From a virus: a stretch of 44,238 bases of DNA. Positions 1-5,956 of this stretch are shown piece after piece. A program made the translations under genes and the position numbers. The notes under the pieces are model-generated. The model was not told the DNA's origin. It saw only the letters and a program-made list of their open reading frames with translations, and ran no database searches. Where the stretch lies: IMG/VR virus record IMGVR_UViG_3300021364_000046, positions 1 to 44,238 of that record. One strand, written 5' to 3'. Every line of letters starts with the position of its first letter. Within the stretch, counting starts at the first letter, position 1.

Positions 1-43
1 ACTCAACAGTAGCAGTGTCGTCATTGTAATCAAAGTTGTTCAT
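1..43 (-). CDS. Partial small hypothetical protein (N-terminus only)
   Basis: An ATG at 43-41 opens a frame that runs off the left edge; the visible peptide begins MNNFDYNDDTATVE. The start overlaps the TGA of the upstream 82-residue gene in an ATGA arrangement, the usual coupling in this gene cluster. Only 14 codons are visible, so no function can be given. Confidence 0.5.
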   Translation of the reverse strand, partial: MNNFDYNDDTATVE

Positions 44-288
44 AGTTTGGTGGCGAACAGAATGTTGTTGAGGTGGTCGTACTGAATGAATTTTACATCA
101 TTGGGGAGCAGAGAGACTGCTGCTGCCGCGAAGTCGTTAGGAAACTTCTTGAACAAGCGCCAGAACTTCTCTACACCATCATAATCTAGATCTTCATGCG
201 GAAGCACACGGATCTCAAAGTCACCACGAGTGTATCGATTAGGGAAAGGGTTGATGAACTCGCGGATGTGCTCTTGTAGCATGTTCAT
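40..288 (-). CDS. Small hypothetical protein, 82 aa
   Basis: An 82-residue soluble acidic/aromatic protein with no signal peptide or membrane segment. Its ATG overlaps the TGA of the preceding gene (ATGA at 285-288), and its own stop overlaps the next start in the same way, so it belongs to a tightly coupled small-gene operon. I recognise no family motif. Position and size are typical of accessory small genes in T4-like cyanophages. Confidence 0.7.
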   Translation of the reverse strand: MNMLQEHIREFINPFPNRYTRGDFEIRVLPHEDLDYDGVEKFWRLFKKFPNDFAAAAVSLLPNDVKFIQYDHLNNILFATKL

Positions 289-512
289 TTGACAAATACC
301 TCAGCGGAGTGTTCGGTGTGCAGTTGCGCTGCTTGCTTCAGATAATAGCACATGTGAGCAACATAGTCCACATCTTCTTCATTAGGATCGAAGTCGTAAG
401 CACAATCCCAATCCACAGTGCCGTCTGCATTAACAGGCGCACCATAGAAATCATCACCATCGAGGGCAAAAGCATGATCGTCAGCAACAAGATAGAACTG
501 AGGAGCAGACAT
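285..512 (-). CDS. Small acidic hypothetical protein, 75 aa
   Basis: A 75-residue, strongly acidic protein; the middle is rich in Asp/Glu (for example DWDCAYDFDPNEEDVDY). It is the first gene after a sigma70-like promoter at 539-567 and is coupled to the next gene by an ATGA overlap. There is no Shine-Dalgarno sequence before the ATG; the leader instead has CTCCTCC a few bases upstream, which resembles the anti-SD rather than the SD. Function unknown. Confidence 0.7.
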   Translation of the reverse strand: MSAPQFYLVADDHAFALDGDDFYGAPVNADGTVDWDCAYDFDPNEEDVDYVAHMCYYLKQAAQLHTEHSAEVFVK

Positions 513-538
513 TGGAGGAGAAGCGAATGAACTAGAAT

Positions 539-567
539 AATTTAGCAGAGAAAGCGCGGAATGTCAA
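539..567 (-). promoter_or_regulatory. Sigma70-type promoter of the 75-aa gene
   Basis: Minus strand: TTGACA (567-562), 17-bp spacer, TAAATT (544-539), ahead of the ATG at 512. The -35 hexamer contains the TGA stop codon (566-564) of the upstream gene. Confidence 0.7.
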
Positions 568-917
568 CGCTTGTAGAGATAACCACCTGCCCAGTCACAC
601 TTCTCAAACATCTCTTCGCGGGAAGGAATAGAGAGAAGATTGTAACGAACACCCTTGGCAGGCGCTTTTACACTAGCAGGTTTGTAAACTTCACCAGTCT
701 TCTTGTCAATGAAAGCGTGGATGCTGTCACGACGACCGTTGATGCACATGTGAATCTTGTGATACTTACGACCATCAGAGTTCAACTCGTAAGTATAACC
801 ATCAGGAGCAGTTTGCTGGAGAGCATCACACAGCATCATGCAATACTTGACAATGTTGAGGTGAATGGTGTTGCGGGCGGTTTGCTCGGAAGCGAACTGG
901 GCGAAGGTGGTGGTCAT
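564..917 (-). CDS. Conserved-type cyanophage hypothetical protein, 117 aa
   Basis: The protein contains ARNTIHLNIVKYCMMLCDAL, a basic central part, and a C-terminal section ending CDWAGGYLYKR. This pattern resembles a small protein I associate with T4-like cyanophages (from memory). I chose the ATG at 917; the frame is open further upstream, with an ATG at 977 that would overlap the previous stop as ATGA, so a 137-residue version is possible. No signal peptide or catalytic motif is visible. Its stop codon lies inside the -35 box of the next promoter. Function unknown. Confidence 0.75.
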   Translation of the reverse strand: MTTTFAQFASEQTARNTIHLNIVKYCMMLCDALQQTAPDGYTYELNSDGRKYHKIHMCINGRRDSIHAFIDKKTGEVYKPASVKAPAKGVRYNLLSIPSREEMFEKCDWAGGYLYKR

Positions 918-973
918 GTCGTTGTCTGAACTGATGTCAGTATAGATGGTCTTGGTGGGGTTTGGGAGAGAGA

Positions 974-1255
974 TCATGCCACTTCGCTCGCTGGCACACG
1001 CTGGACAGAGAGACGCTTCCAACCACGGATCTCACGGATAGCATCCACAGTCTCGTTCACAATACGATTGTGCTGACGCTCCATGCCCTTGGCAGTCTTA
1101 CAACGCTTGACCTTACGGTACAGAACGCTGGTGGTCAGGTCCTCGTTGTCGATCTCGATGCGGTAGAAGGAGAAGGCAGTCATGAGCGGTGTTCCGTTGA
1201 TGTCCTTAGTATAGGGTAGATCAGTCAGCGAGAGCGAGCATACGGTGCAGTTCAT
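974..1255 (-). CDS. Small protein with N-terminal CxxC, 93 aa
   Basis: It begins MNCTVCSLSL and then becomes basic, with KVKRCKTAKGMERQH and a helical C-terminal part. The N-terminal CxxC could be a metal or redox site, but no matching second pair is obvious. The ATG at 1255 was chosen because GAGGTG lies about 8 nt upstream; the overlap with the preceding gene is then 35 nt. An internal ATG at 1183 would give a 69-residue protein without CxxC. Function unknown. Confidence 0.6.
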   Translation of the reverse strand: MNCTVCSLSLTDLPYTKDINGTPLMTAFSFYRIEIDNEDLTTSVLYRKVKRCKTAKGMERQHNRIVNETVDAIREIRGWKRLSVQRVPASEVA

Positions 1256-1385
1256 CAACTGTCACCTCTAGCTCTGCTGCTGCTTCCTCATCCCATTGCT
1301 GGTTGTTCTCTTCACATGCTTTAATGAAGAGAGGATCACATGCCATCTCGTTCACAAGCATTTCGAAAGTAAAATCTTCAGTCAT
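1221..1385 (-). CDS. Small acidic hypothetical protein, 54 aa
   Basis: The frame reads MTEDFTFEMLVNEMACDPLF and ends LHRMLALAD. It is acidic and predicted helical. It starts a few bases after the preceding stop (1391) and its 3' end overlaps the next gene. Gene-like spacing and composition support translation. No function recognised. Confidence 0.6.
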   Translation of the reverse strand: MTEDFTFEMLVNEMACDPLFIKACEENNQQWDEEAAAELEVTVDELHRMLALAD

Positions 1386-1390
1386 TAGAA

Positions 1391-1543
1391 TCAAAAGTTC
1401 AGGTAAGTGTTGTCAGGGAGCAGACCCATCTCTTCACATCGGCACTCGTAAGCAATACGCTTAAGCATCTCAATGTCCATCTCTTCAATAGATTTGAGAA
1501 TGGTACGACGGAGTTGCTTGTCTTGTGTGGTGTCAGTGATCAT
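1391..1543 (-). CDS. Small helical hypothetical protein, 50 aa
   Basis: The frame reads MITDTTQDKQLRRTILKSIE and ends LLPDNTYLNF. It is amphipathic and helical with two cysteines (CRC). It is short but fills the gap between neighbouring small genes with no room for an alternative. Function unknown. Confidence 0.55.
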   Translation of the reverse strand: MITDTTQDKQLRRTILKSIEEMDIEMLKRIAYECRCEEMGLLPDNTYLNF

Positions 1544-1568
1544 CGTGTCTCTCGATTACTTTGTAATC

Positions 1569-1751
1569 TTACCAGTCCTCAGTGGGGTCAGGGTTGTTTG
1601 GTAGACAGTTTGCCAGGTGGTTGTAGGTGGCACTGTCATCAACGCCATGCTGGATAGCATGGACTTTGGTGATGCCTAGTTGACTGCCCATCATCACATC
1701 CATCAAGAATCGGATCTGAGAGGGCGTCAGTGGTACGTTAGCAGTCTCCAT
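1569..1751 (-). CDS. Small hypothetical protein, 60 aa
   Basis: I used the ATG at 1751 (METANVPLTPSQIRFLMDVM) rather than a longer frame opening at 1826, because the longer N-terminus would overlap the previous gene and is low-complexity. The upstream region contains a GAGGC/GCCTC inverted repeat and no clear SD. No recognised domain. Confidence 0.5.
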   Translation of the reverse strand: METANVPLTPSQIRFLMDVMMGSQLGITKVHAIQHGVDDSATYNHLANCLPNNPDPTEDW

Positions 1752-1797
1752 AGGTAAAAGGGGATAGAAGGGCGTTAGAGGCGCTCCTGGGTGCCTC

Positions 1798-2040
1798 TCA
1801 GCAGTAGACAGGAGAGTAATCAGCACCCTGGTATGCTTCAGTGTTGAAGTCAGTCACCTCAGCACCGTTAGCGAGGTAGTTACGGATGTCGTAGAGAGCG
1901 TCAGACTTGACACGAGTGGTGAAAGAGGTCATCTGCTGAGAGATCTCTTCAGTGGGGTGCCAGATGACACGCTTGACAAAACGCTTGCCACCAGCGACAG
2001 GGTAGAAGTCGATCTGGGTGGCAGAGGTTTGGAGTTGCAT
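1798..2040 (-). CDS. Small hypothetical protein, 80 aa
   Basis: Starting at the ATG at 2040 (MQLQTSATQIDFYPVAGG) it encodes an 80-residue protein ending ADYSPVYC. The frame is open to 2193, but that would run through the terminator hairpin at 2075-2099 and into the previous gene, so the shorter start is preferred. The start follows the terminator by about 35 nt, so it needs its own promoter or read-through. Function unknown. Confidence 0.6.
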   Translation of the reverse strand: MQLQTSATQIDFYPVAGGKRFVKRVIWHPTEEISQQMTSFTTRVKSDALYDIRNYLANGAEVTDFNTEAYQGADYSPVYC

Positions 2041-2074
2041 GGGGTGTGTTTCTTTGACTCTTATAGAATACATG

Positions 2075-2099
2075 AAAAAGGGGGGCATGGAAGCCCCCC
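2075..2099 (-). terminator. Intrinsic terminator after the ParB-like gene
   Basis: Minus strand: a perfect 7-bp stem GGGGGGC / GCCCCCC around a TTCCAT loop, followed immediately by TTTTT. It lies about 20 nt after the stop of the ParB-like gene, as expected for a Rho-independent terminator. Confidence 0.85.
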
Positions 2100-2119
2100 T
2101 GTGACACTTATTAATGTGG

Positions 2120-3217
2120 TCAGTTGAACCCACGGTTCCGACCAGACCAGGAGATAAGTTTGTGGATGTCCTCCACAGTGCTCTCCTGAGCAAATGTCAT
2201 ATGACGAGCATCAGGATGGTTCCACGAGAATACACGTCGTCCAAACGATGGTTGAATACCCACCGCTTCCATCACACGATCTTCAATCGATTGCATCTGG
2301 GTAGTCCAGAATGCGTTACGGTTGCTATTGAGCGTGTTCTTTTGTCCTTCAGGGGGAGCAACAGAGAAGATAATATGCAATGGTTTGTTCAATTGAACTG
2401 CCTGCCTATTAGCATTCAGAATACCACCAACACGCGACTCAAATTGTCCGCTGTTGATGTAGAGACAGAACTCTTCATCATTCTCCCAGATCTCTTCAAT
2501 CCAAGGATTGTCAGTTCGTTCAATCTTATCAAGGATGGCAACAGCACGGCGACCACTAATAGTGGTAAAACGATTGCCGTTGCTAACCTTGTTAGACATG
2601 GTGAACTCAACGAGGAGAGTATCTACAATTCTCTCACGTTGCTTGGGAGTAAAGTGTGTGCCCATGATATTAACACTGGCACGAACCTTATCCTCAGTAT
2701 AGATACCAGTTGCCTTGACAATCTCACGAGTGGATTGTTCAATGTCACCAACAGATGGGTTGGTGTGAGGCAACTCACTGATGACATTAGATGCATTAGC
2801 AAAGAGAATCTTTGCTTCAAGGTCACGGAACTTTACTCTTTGTACCATGTGACCTGGGATACCGCAGATATCATCTGCTTCAAGACGGTGATCACCATTG
2901 ACGCGATCGTCAGTGTCATCATCAATGTAGATAACTTCACCTTTTTCAAGGTCAATACCTACAGAACGATATGATTCAACAATATCGTTCACCTTCTTGA
3001 AGTTTGTACCATGGACACGACCAGGATTGATCCATGTCCTATTAATCATCTCCCTTAGAGTCATGTAGGGATCGCCAACTAGTTCAACGCCATCCACACC
3101 AAAGGTAGATGGTCGGTTCTTCCAGTTTCTGTGATCACAGCATTCAAGAGTCCAAATGTCGGTAACGAATTGTCCGAAACCTTCAAGGTTGGGAATGCCG
3201 AAAACAGTTTGTGTCAT
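2120..3217 (-). CDS. ParB-like N-terminal-domain protein, 365 aa
   Basis: Residues about 40-130 resemble the ParB/Srx-type domain. There is a VDGVELVGDP strand, a region that would set the helix, and the motif NGDHRLEA at about 107-114, close to the box II motif (G-x-H-R) of ParB-like nucleases/NTPases. The rest is of unknown fold and holds no partition-type helix-turn-helix that I can identify. A sigma70-like promoter lies in the end of the methyltransferase gene just upstream and a strong terminator follows, so it forms its own transcription unit next to the nuclease/methyltransferase pair. In phages ParB-like domains occur in DNA-modification and host-takeover proteins; the role here is inferred only from context. 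Confidence 0.6.
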   Translation of the reverse strand: MTQTVFGIPNLEGFGQFVTDIWTLECCDHRNWKNRPSTFGVDGVELVGDPYMTLREMINRTWINPGRVHGTNFKKVNDIVESYRSVGIDLEKGEVIYIDDDTDDRVNGDHRLEADDICGIPGHMVQRVKFRDLEAKILFANASNVISELPHTNPSVGDIEQSTREIVKATGIYTEDKVRASVNIMGTHFTPKQRERIVDTLLVEFTMSNKVSNGNRFTTISGRRAVAILDKIERTDNPWIEEIWENDEEFCLYINSGQFESRVGGILNANRQAVQLNKPLHIIFSVAPPEGQKNTLNSNRNAFWTTQMQSIEDRVMEAVGIQPSFGRRVFSWNHPDARHMTFAQESTVEDIHKLISWSGRNRGFN

Positions 3218-3261
3218 ATGTAATTACCGCTTCTCAAGAACGGTTCGAAGATTACGTTAAT

Positions 3262-3290
3262 AGTATAACAAGATCAGGAAGCAAAGTCAA
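3262..3290 (-). promoter_or_regulatory. Sigma70-type promoter of the ParB-like gene
   Basis: Minus strand: TTGACT (3290-3285), 17-bp spacer, TATACT (3267-3262), about 45 nt before the ATG at 3217. The -35 box and part of the spacer lie inside the last codons of the methyltransferase gene. Confidence 0.7.
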
Positions 3291-4038
3291 GCACGGAAAT
3301 CTCCGCTTTGATCCTTTGTTGCAATTTGTCATAGTATTCTTGGTCGCGCTCACAACCAATATACTTGCGACCTGCCCGCTTTGCAGCAATAGCAGTAGAC
3401 CCAGAACCCATGAAGATGTCTAACACAGTATCACCTGCATTAGTATATGCGCGGACAATGCGCTCCATCACCTCAAGATTCTTGGTAGTAGGATGCCAAC
3501 CACAATAATCTTTTGATGTAGTGTGGTTGTTCTTCTCCCAAATACATGTTGGGATGGTGCCCTGGGTGTAGTCTTTACCAGTGCGTAAGTTCTTCTTCAC
3601 CTTACGCTCAACACGAATCTCCGCATCATTGAACAAGAACTCTTTGCCCTTGGACCAACACCATGCATACTCATGTTTGCGAGCGAAGTTAGTCTTACTG
3701 CGTCCACCCCAGTTGTATCCCCAGATGATCTCATTCTGTGGTGTGAGCACAGCATGATTGTCTGTAGTCTGTAGTTTGTAGCGCAGGAATGTTTCAGTCT
3801 TGAGTGTACCCCACACAATGAACATGCGATTAGGTTTAAGTACACGGACACACTCTGATGTCCACTGCTCACACCAGTCAAGATAGTCGTGCTCACTATC
3901 CCACTGACTATCCCATCCCTTGCCACCATCAAATCCAATGAAGTATGGTGGATCTGTGACTACCAGATCCACACTATTATCCTCAAGAGTCTTGAGGTAA
4001 TCTAAACAATCTGATTGTACTACACTGCTTTCAGCCAT
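3274..4038 (-). CDS. DNA (adenine-N6 or cytosine-N4) methyltransferase, beta-class
   Basis: A 254-residue amino-methyltransferase. The catalytic motif IV DPPY is at residues 29-32. The SAM-binding motif I, DIFMGSGST, is near the C-terminus at about 207-215, followed by IGCERDQEYY. This order (IV before I) is the beta class of N6-adenine/N4-cytosine DNA methyltransferases. Length and motif spacing look complete. It starts inside the upstream nuclease-like gene (19-nt overlap, different frame), so the two are translated from one message. A methyltransferase alone could protect phage DNA from host enzymes; paired with a nuclease it suggests a phage-borne restriction-modification system. Target sequence cannot be deduced here. 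Confidence 0.9.
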   Translation of the reverse strand: MAESSVVQSDCLDYLKTLEDNSVDLVVTDPPYFIGFDGGKGWDSQWDSEHDYLDWCEQWTSECVRVLKPNRMFIVWGTLKTETFLRYKLQTTDNHAVLTPQNEIIWGYNWGGRSKTNFARKHEYAWCWSKGKEFLFNDAEIRVERKVKKNLRTGKDYTQGTIPTCIWEKNNHTTSKDYCGWHPTTKNLEVMERIVRAYTNAGDTVLDIFMGSGSTAIAAKRAGRKYIGCERDQEYYDKLQQRIKAEISVLDFAS

Positions 4039-4526
4039 TCAAAGTCGGAAGGGAATCCATCCAGGAAGTATGTCCCAGACTTCACTCGCTTCCCACCATG
4101 CTGGTTATAAATCCAGTTGCCTTTAGCATCCTGAACTTCTACTGCTTTACGAACAGTTTCTTTATCTGCTTCGTAAAACTCTACACGGTCAGGATACACA
4201 GCAATGAACACAACATCATCGTAATCCTGATCGGGACGAATCTGTTGCCAGCGGAAGTGTGTGCCATCACCCCAGAGAAAAGATCCTTTGATCTCTTTCT
4301 TACGGGAGTTACACTTACGGTCATGATTAGAGTTATCAGGTTTTTCAACCACGAAACCCTTACCAGTCATGTATTCCTCATACATGTACTCAAAATACTT
4401 ACCTTTCTTCTTAGAAGACAAGTCCTTCAACGTTTTGAAGGCAGAGTTGGTGTAAGGACACTTCGCTTTGTCAGCGGTGATCTCAGCAAAAGTCTGAGTG
4501 TTTACGAAATCGTTAGCGTTGAGCAT
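4020..4526 (-). CDS. PD-(D/E)XK-like restriction endonuclease candidate
   Basis: A 168-residue protein. After a helix containing KGKYFEYMYEEY (about 42-52) comes HDRKCNSRKKEIKGS, giving D69 and E78-x-K80, the spacing expected of a PD-(D/E)XK active site. A strand-rich part with FRWQQIRPDQDYDDVVFIAV follows. Its size fits small type II enzymes, and it directly overlaps a DNA methyltransferase, the usual partner. A good SD (AGGAG, about 9 nt from ATG) and its own sigma70 promoter (4559-4587) support strong expression. It might cut host DNA, exclude rival phages, or be a defective remnant. I did not recognise a specific restriction family, so the nuclease call rests on motif plus context. Confidence 0.65.
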   Translation of the reverse strand: MLNANDFVNTQTFAEITADKAKCPYTNSAFKTLKDLSSKKKGKYFEYMYEEYMTGKGFVVEKPDNSNHDRKCNSRKKEIKGSFLWGDGTHFRWQQIRPDQDYDDVVFIAVYPDRVEFYEADKETVRKAVEVQDAKGNWIYNQHGGKRVKSGTYFLDGFPSDFEWLKAV

Positions 4527-4558
4527 AACCTTGATCTCCTGAATTTGTTTACTCTGTT

Positions 4559-4587
4559 ATTATGGCATGAAAAAGGGGCACTGTCAA
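4559..4587 (-). promoter_or_regulatory. Sigma70 promoter of the restriction-modification pair
   Basis: Minus strand: perfect -35 TTGACA (4587-4582), 17-bp spacer, -10 CATAAT (4564-4559), about 33 nt before the ATG at 4526. The -35 hexamer is exactly the loop of the terminator hairpin at 4570-4594 and the terminator's T-tract lies in the spacer. Confidence 0.8.
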
Positions 4588-4594
4588 GCGCCCC
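4570..4594 (-). terminator. Intrinsic terminator overlapping a promoter
   Basis: Minus strand: stem GGGGCGC / GTGCCCC (7 pairs, one G-U) with loop TTGACA, then TTTTT at 4574-4570. It follows the stop of the 52-residue gene (4605) by 10 nt and is nested in the promoter of the next gene. Confidence 0.85.
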
Positions 4595-4604
4595 AACCAG
4601 TTCT

Positions 4605-4763
4605 TCAACTGTCACCAAAGATCGGGATGATGTCCGTCTTGGCATGTTCTGTTTTATTAATGTGCTGCTCCCACAGCGCGGCGTCTTCCAAATTGTAAAA
4701 GATCGCTTCTTGGCGGGCAGTGCCCTTCTTCTTGCTCTTCATCCACACAACTGCGTATTTCAT
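4605..4763 (-). CDS. Small hypothetical protein, 52 aa
   Basis: Starting at the ATG at 4763 (MKYAVVWMKSKKKGTARQEA) it has a basic N-terminal third and ends IIPIFGDS. The pattern of a beta strand, basic loop, and helix with paired tryptophan/aromatic residues looks like a real small domain. It overlaps the 3' end of the preceding gene by 107 nt in another frame, which is unusual; the frame is open to 4823. It is the last gene before a terminator. No function recognised. Confidence 0.6.
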   Translation of the reverse strand: MKYAVVWMKSKKKGTARQEAIFYNLEDAALWEQHINKTEHAKTDIIPIFGDS

Positions 4764-4944
4764 GCCAATATTCAGGATAAACGATAAGGTTAGCATAGTG
4801 ACGACCCCACCGTGAGTTTTCACTCGTGGGCAGTGGGATGTCTTTGAATACTATACTGATATAGTATTCACTAATGAAAGAAATGTAACCATATGTGCCA
4901 TGATAGCACACTGGTTGGAGTAATTCAAAGTCAGTCTGCTTCAT
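4657..4944 (-). CDS. Hypothetical protein, 95 aa, long 3' overlap
   Basis: The chosen start is the ATG at 4944 (MKQTDFELLQPV), which overlaps the previous stop by 14 nt and has GGAAAG about 9 nt upstream. The first 60 or so residues (through YANLIVYPEYWHEI) look like a conserved-type strand-rich domain. The remainder (CVDEEQEEGHCPPRS and on) lies in the part shared with the next gene and has odd composition, so the original stop may have been lost or a frameshift lies near 4760. A longer start at 5004 is less likely. Function unknown. Confidence 0.6.
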   Translation of the reverse strand: MKQTDFELLQPVCYHGTYGYISFISEYYISIVFKDIPLPTSENSRWGRHYANLIVYPEYWHEIRSCVDEEQEEGHCPPRSDLLQFGRRRAVGAAH

Positions 4945-5128
4945 CGAATGCTTTCCGATCCTTATTCTCTGGTTTAGGGAGACGGAACATCTCTTTGAGA
5001 TCATTGAGATCTGCGAGTTGTTTCCTTAGATCATCGATCTGTGCTTGTAAGATCTGAAAGTTTTGATCGTTGTTGTTTTGCATCATCAGCATATTCTTGA
5101 TTGCTGATTTGAAATCTTCTTCGTTCAT
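4931..5128 (-). CDS. Small coiled-coil protein, 65 aa
   Basis: The ATG at 5128 (MNEEDFKSAIKNML) gives a helical protein whose middle (NFQILQAQIDDLRKQLADLN) has a heptad pattern typical of a short coiled coil. An upstream in-frame TTG at 5137 overlaps the previous stop and is a less likely start. It may oligomerise or act as an adaptor; nothing more specific can be said. Confidence 0.65.
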   Translation of the reverse strand: MNEEDFKSAIKNMLMMQNNNDQNFQILQAQIDDLRKQLADLNDLKEMFRLPKPENKDRKAFDEAD

Positions 5129-5133
5129 GGTAA

Positions 5134-5433
5134 TCAATAACGCTCAGGTAATTTATCATACTGCCACTTACTAGCAAGATCATTCAAGTCAACCTCACGG
5201 TGACCCATCATGAGATCACGAAGACTAGCAGCACGACAGTATTCTTTCTCATGATATTTAATCACATCATTGACGCAAGATAGAATCTCCTCATATACTT
5301 GTCGTACTGGTACTTTGTCATCTTGCAAGTAATCATCGATAGCATCTTGCATACGATTTTGACGTTGTTGTTCATAAGTCTTTTGCAAAAACTCTTCAGA
5401 TCCTCTCAATTCGGGGCGTCCTTCAATGGTCAT
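5134..5433 (-). CDS. Conserved-type cyanophage hypothetical protein, 99 aa
   Basis: From the ATG at 5433 (MTIEGRPELRGSEEFLQ) the protein contains QNRMQDAIDDYLQDDKVPVR followed by a long helix with YEEILSCVNDVIKYHEKEY. I associate this helical acidic layout with small T4-like cyanophage proteins, from memory. The 5433 start has AGGA about 8 nt upstream; the longer frame from 5484 would overlap the previous gene by more than 60 nt. Function unknown. Confidence 0.7.
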   Translation of the reverse strand: MTIEGRPELRGSEEFLQKTYEQQRQNRMQDAIDDYLQDDKVPVRQVYEEILSCVNDVIKYHEKEYCRAASLRDLMMGHREVDLNDLASKWQYDKLPERY

Positions 5434-5617
5434 GGTGAAATTCCTGGTTGCGTCGTTCATCAAGGTAGCGTAGCACATCCTCACGCCATTCCATCAATTC
5501 ATGATAACATGACTGATTGTGAGCACACTGGCGCAGTTCAGGATCGGGCTTCAATACGCTTTCGTAGAAAAGACCCAGAGCATCTCTGCGTTTTTCGTGT
5601 TTCTCTGGCGTGTTCAT
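5423..5617 (-). CDS. Small hypothetical protein, 64 aa
   Basis: A 64-residue charged, His/Glu-rich protein (MNTPEKHEKRRDALGLF ... EFHHDH) with two cysteines. It starts after a leader of about 70 nt that holds a 9-bp perfect hairpin (5654-5681). Its end overlaps the next gene by 11 nt. The C-terminal EFHHDH and two cysteines could bind metal, but this is only a suggestion. Confidence 0.6.
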   Translation of the reverse strand: MNTPEKHEKRRDALGLFYESVLKPDPELRQCAHNQSCYHELMEWREDVLRYLDERRNQEFHHDH

Positions 5618-5653
5618 GTTAGTTTAGCGTAGTACACTGTATTTTAGATGGTT

Positions 5654-5681
5654 GTGTGAGGATTTCAGTATATCCTCACAC
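5654..5681. other. Perfect 9-bp inverted repeat (leader hairpin)
   Basis: GTGTGAGGA and TCCTCACAC flank a 10-nt loop between the genes ending at 5687 and starting at 5617. On the minus strand no T-run follows, so it is not a standard terminator for the local genes; on the plus strand a broken T-tract (TTTCTTT) follows. It may be an mRNA end or processing hairpin, or a terminator for antisense transcription. Confidence 0.6.
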
Positions 5682-5686
5682 TTTCT

Positions 5687-5956
5687 TTACGATTGAGGTC
5701 CCCAACCATCATTTTCGGGGACACAATCATCATCGTCCACTCGGTCAACTGATGCAATGTCACATACTGGCACCTCATGCTCACCACCAATAATATACCA
5801 TGGCATCATCTGACCATGATACTCTGGGTGTGCTTGGTATTCAGCAGTGTACTCACGCTCACCCAGATACTTTATCTCGCTGTCTGGAATATCGTGATCG
5901 CGTAACATTGCTTGTAGCTGCAAGTGCGTCAACTCGGGTTGCGTAGGTACTTTCAT
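5687..5956 (-). CDS. Acidic hypothetical protein, 89 aa
   Basis: The ATG at 5956 (MKVPTQPELTHLQLQAML) is preferred over the one at 5998 because GGAGA lies 5-9 nt upstream of it. The protein has an N-terminal helix, a middle with YHGQMMPWYIIGGEHEVPV, and an acidic tail (VDRVDDDDCVPENDG). Its start lies inside the end of the DUF4385 gene, a 98-nt overlap. Function unknown. Confidence 0.65.
   Translation of the reverse strand: MKVPTQPELTHLQLQAMLRDHDIPDSEIKYLGEREYTAEYQAHPEYHGQMMPWYIIGGEHEVPVCDIASVDRVDDDDCVPENDGWGPQS

Noticed and set aside
2114-2974. Plus-strand frame of 286 codons over the ParB-like gene
   Set aside because: It starts at the terminator side, lacks an SD and a protein-like pattern, and is fully covered by the 365-residue minus-strand gene.
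3274-4526. Type III or BREX/DISARM-type defence locus
   Set aside because: Only one small nuclease-like and one beta-class methyltransferase gene are present; no helicase, PglZ or other required partners.
4098-4787. Plus-strand frame of 229 codons across the nuclease-like gene and terminator
   Set aside because: It would have to run through a strong hairpin and promoter of the other strand, and the translation has no domain-like pattern.
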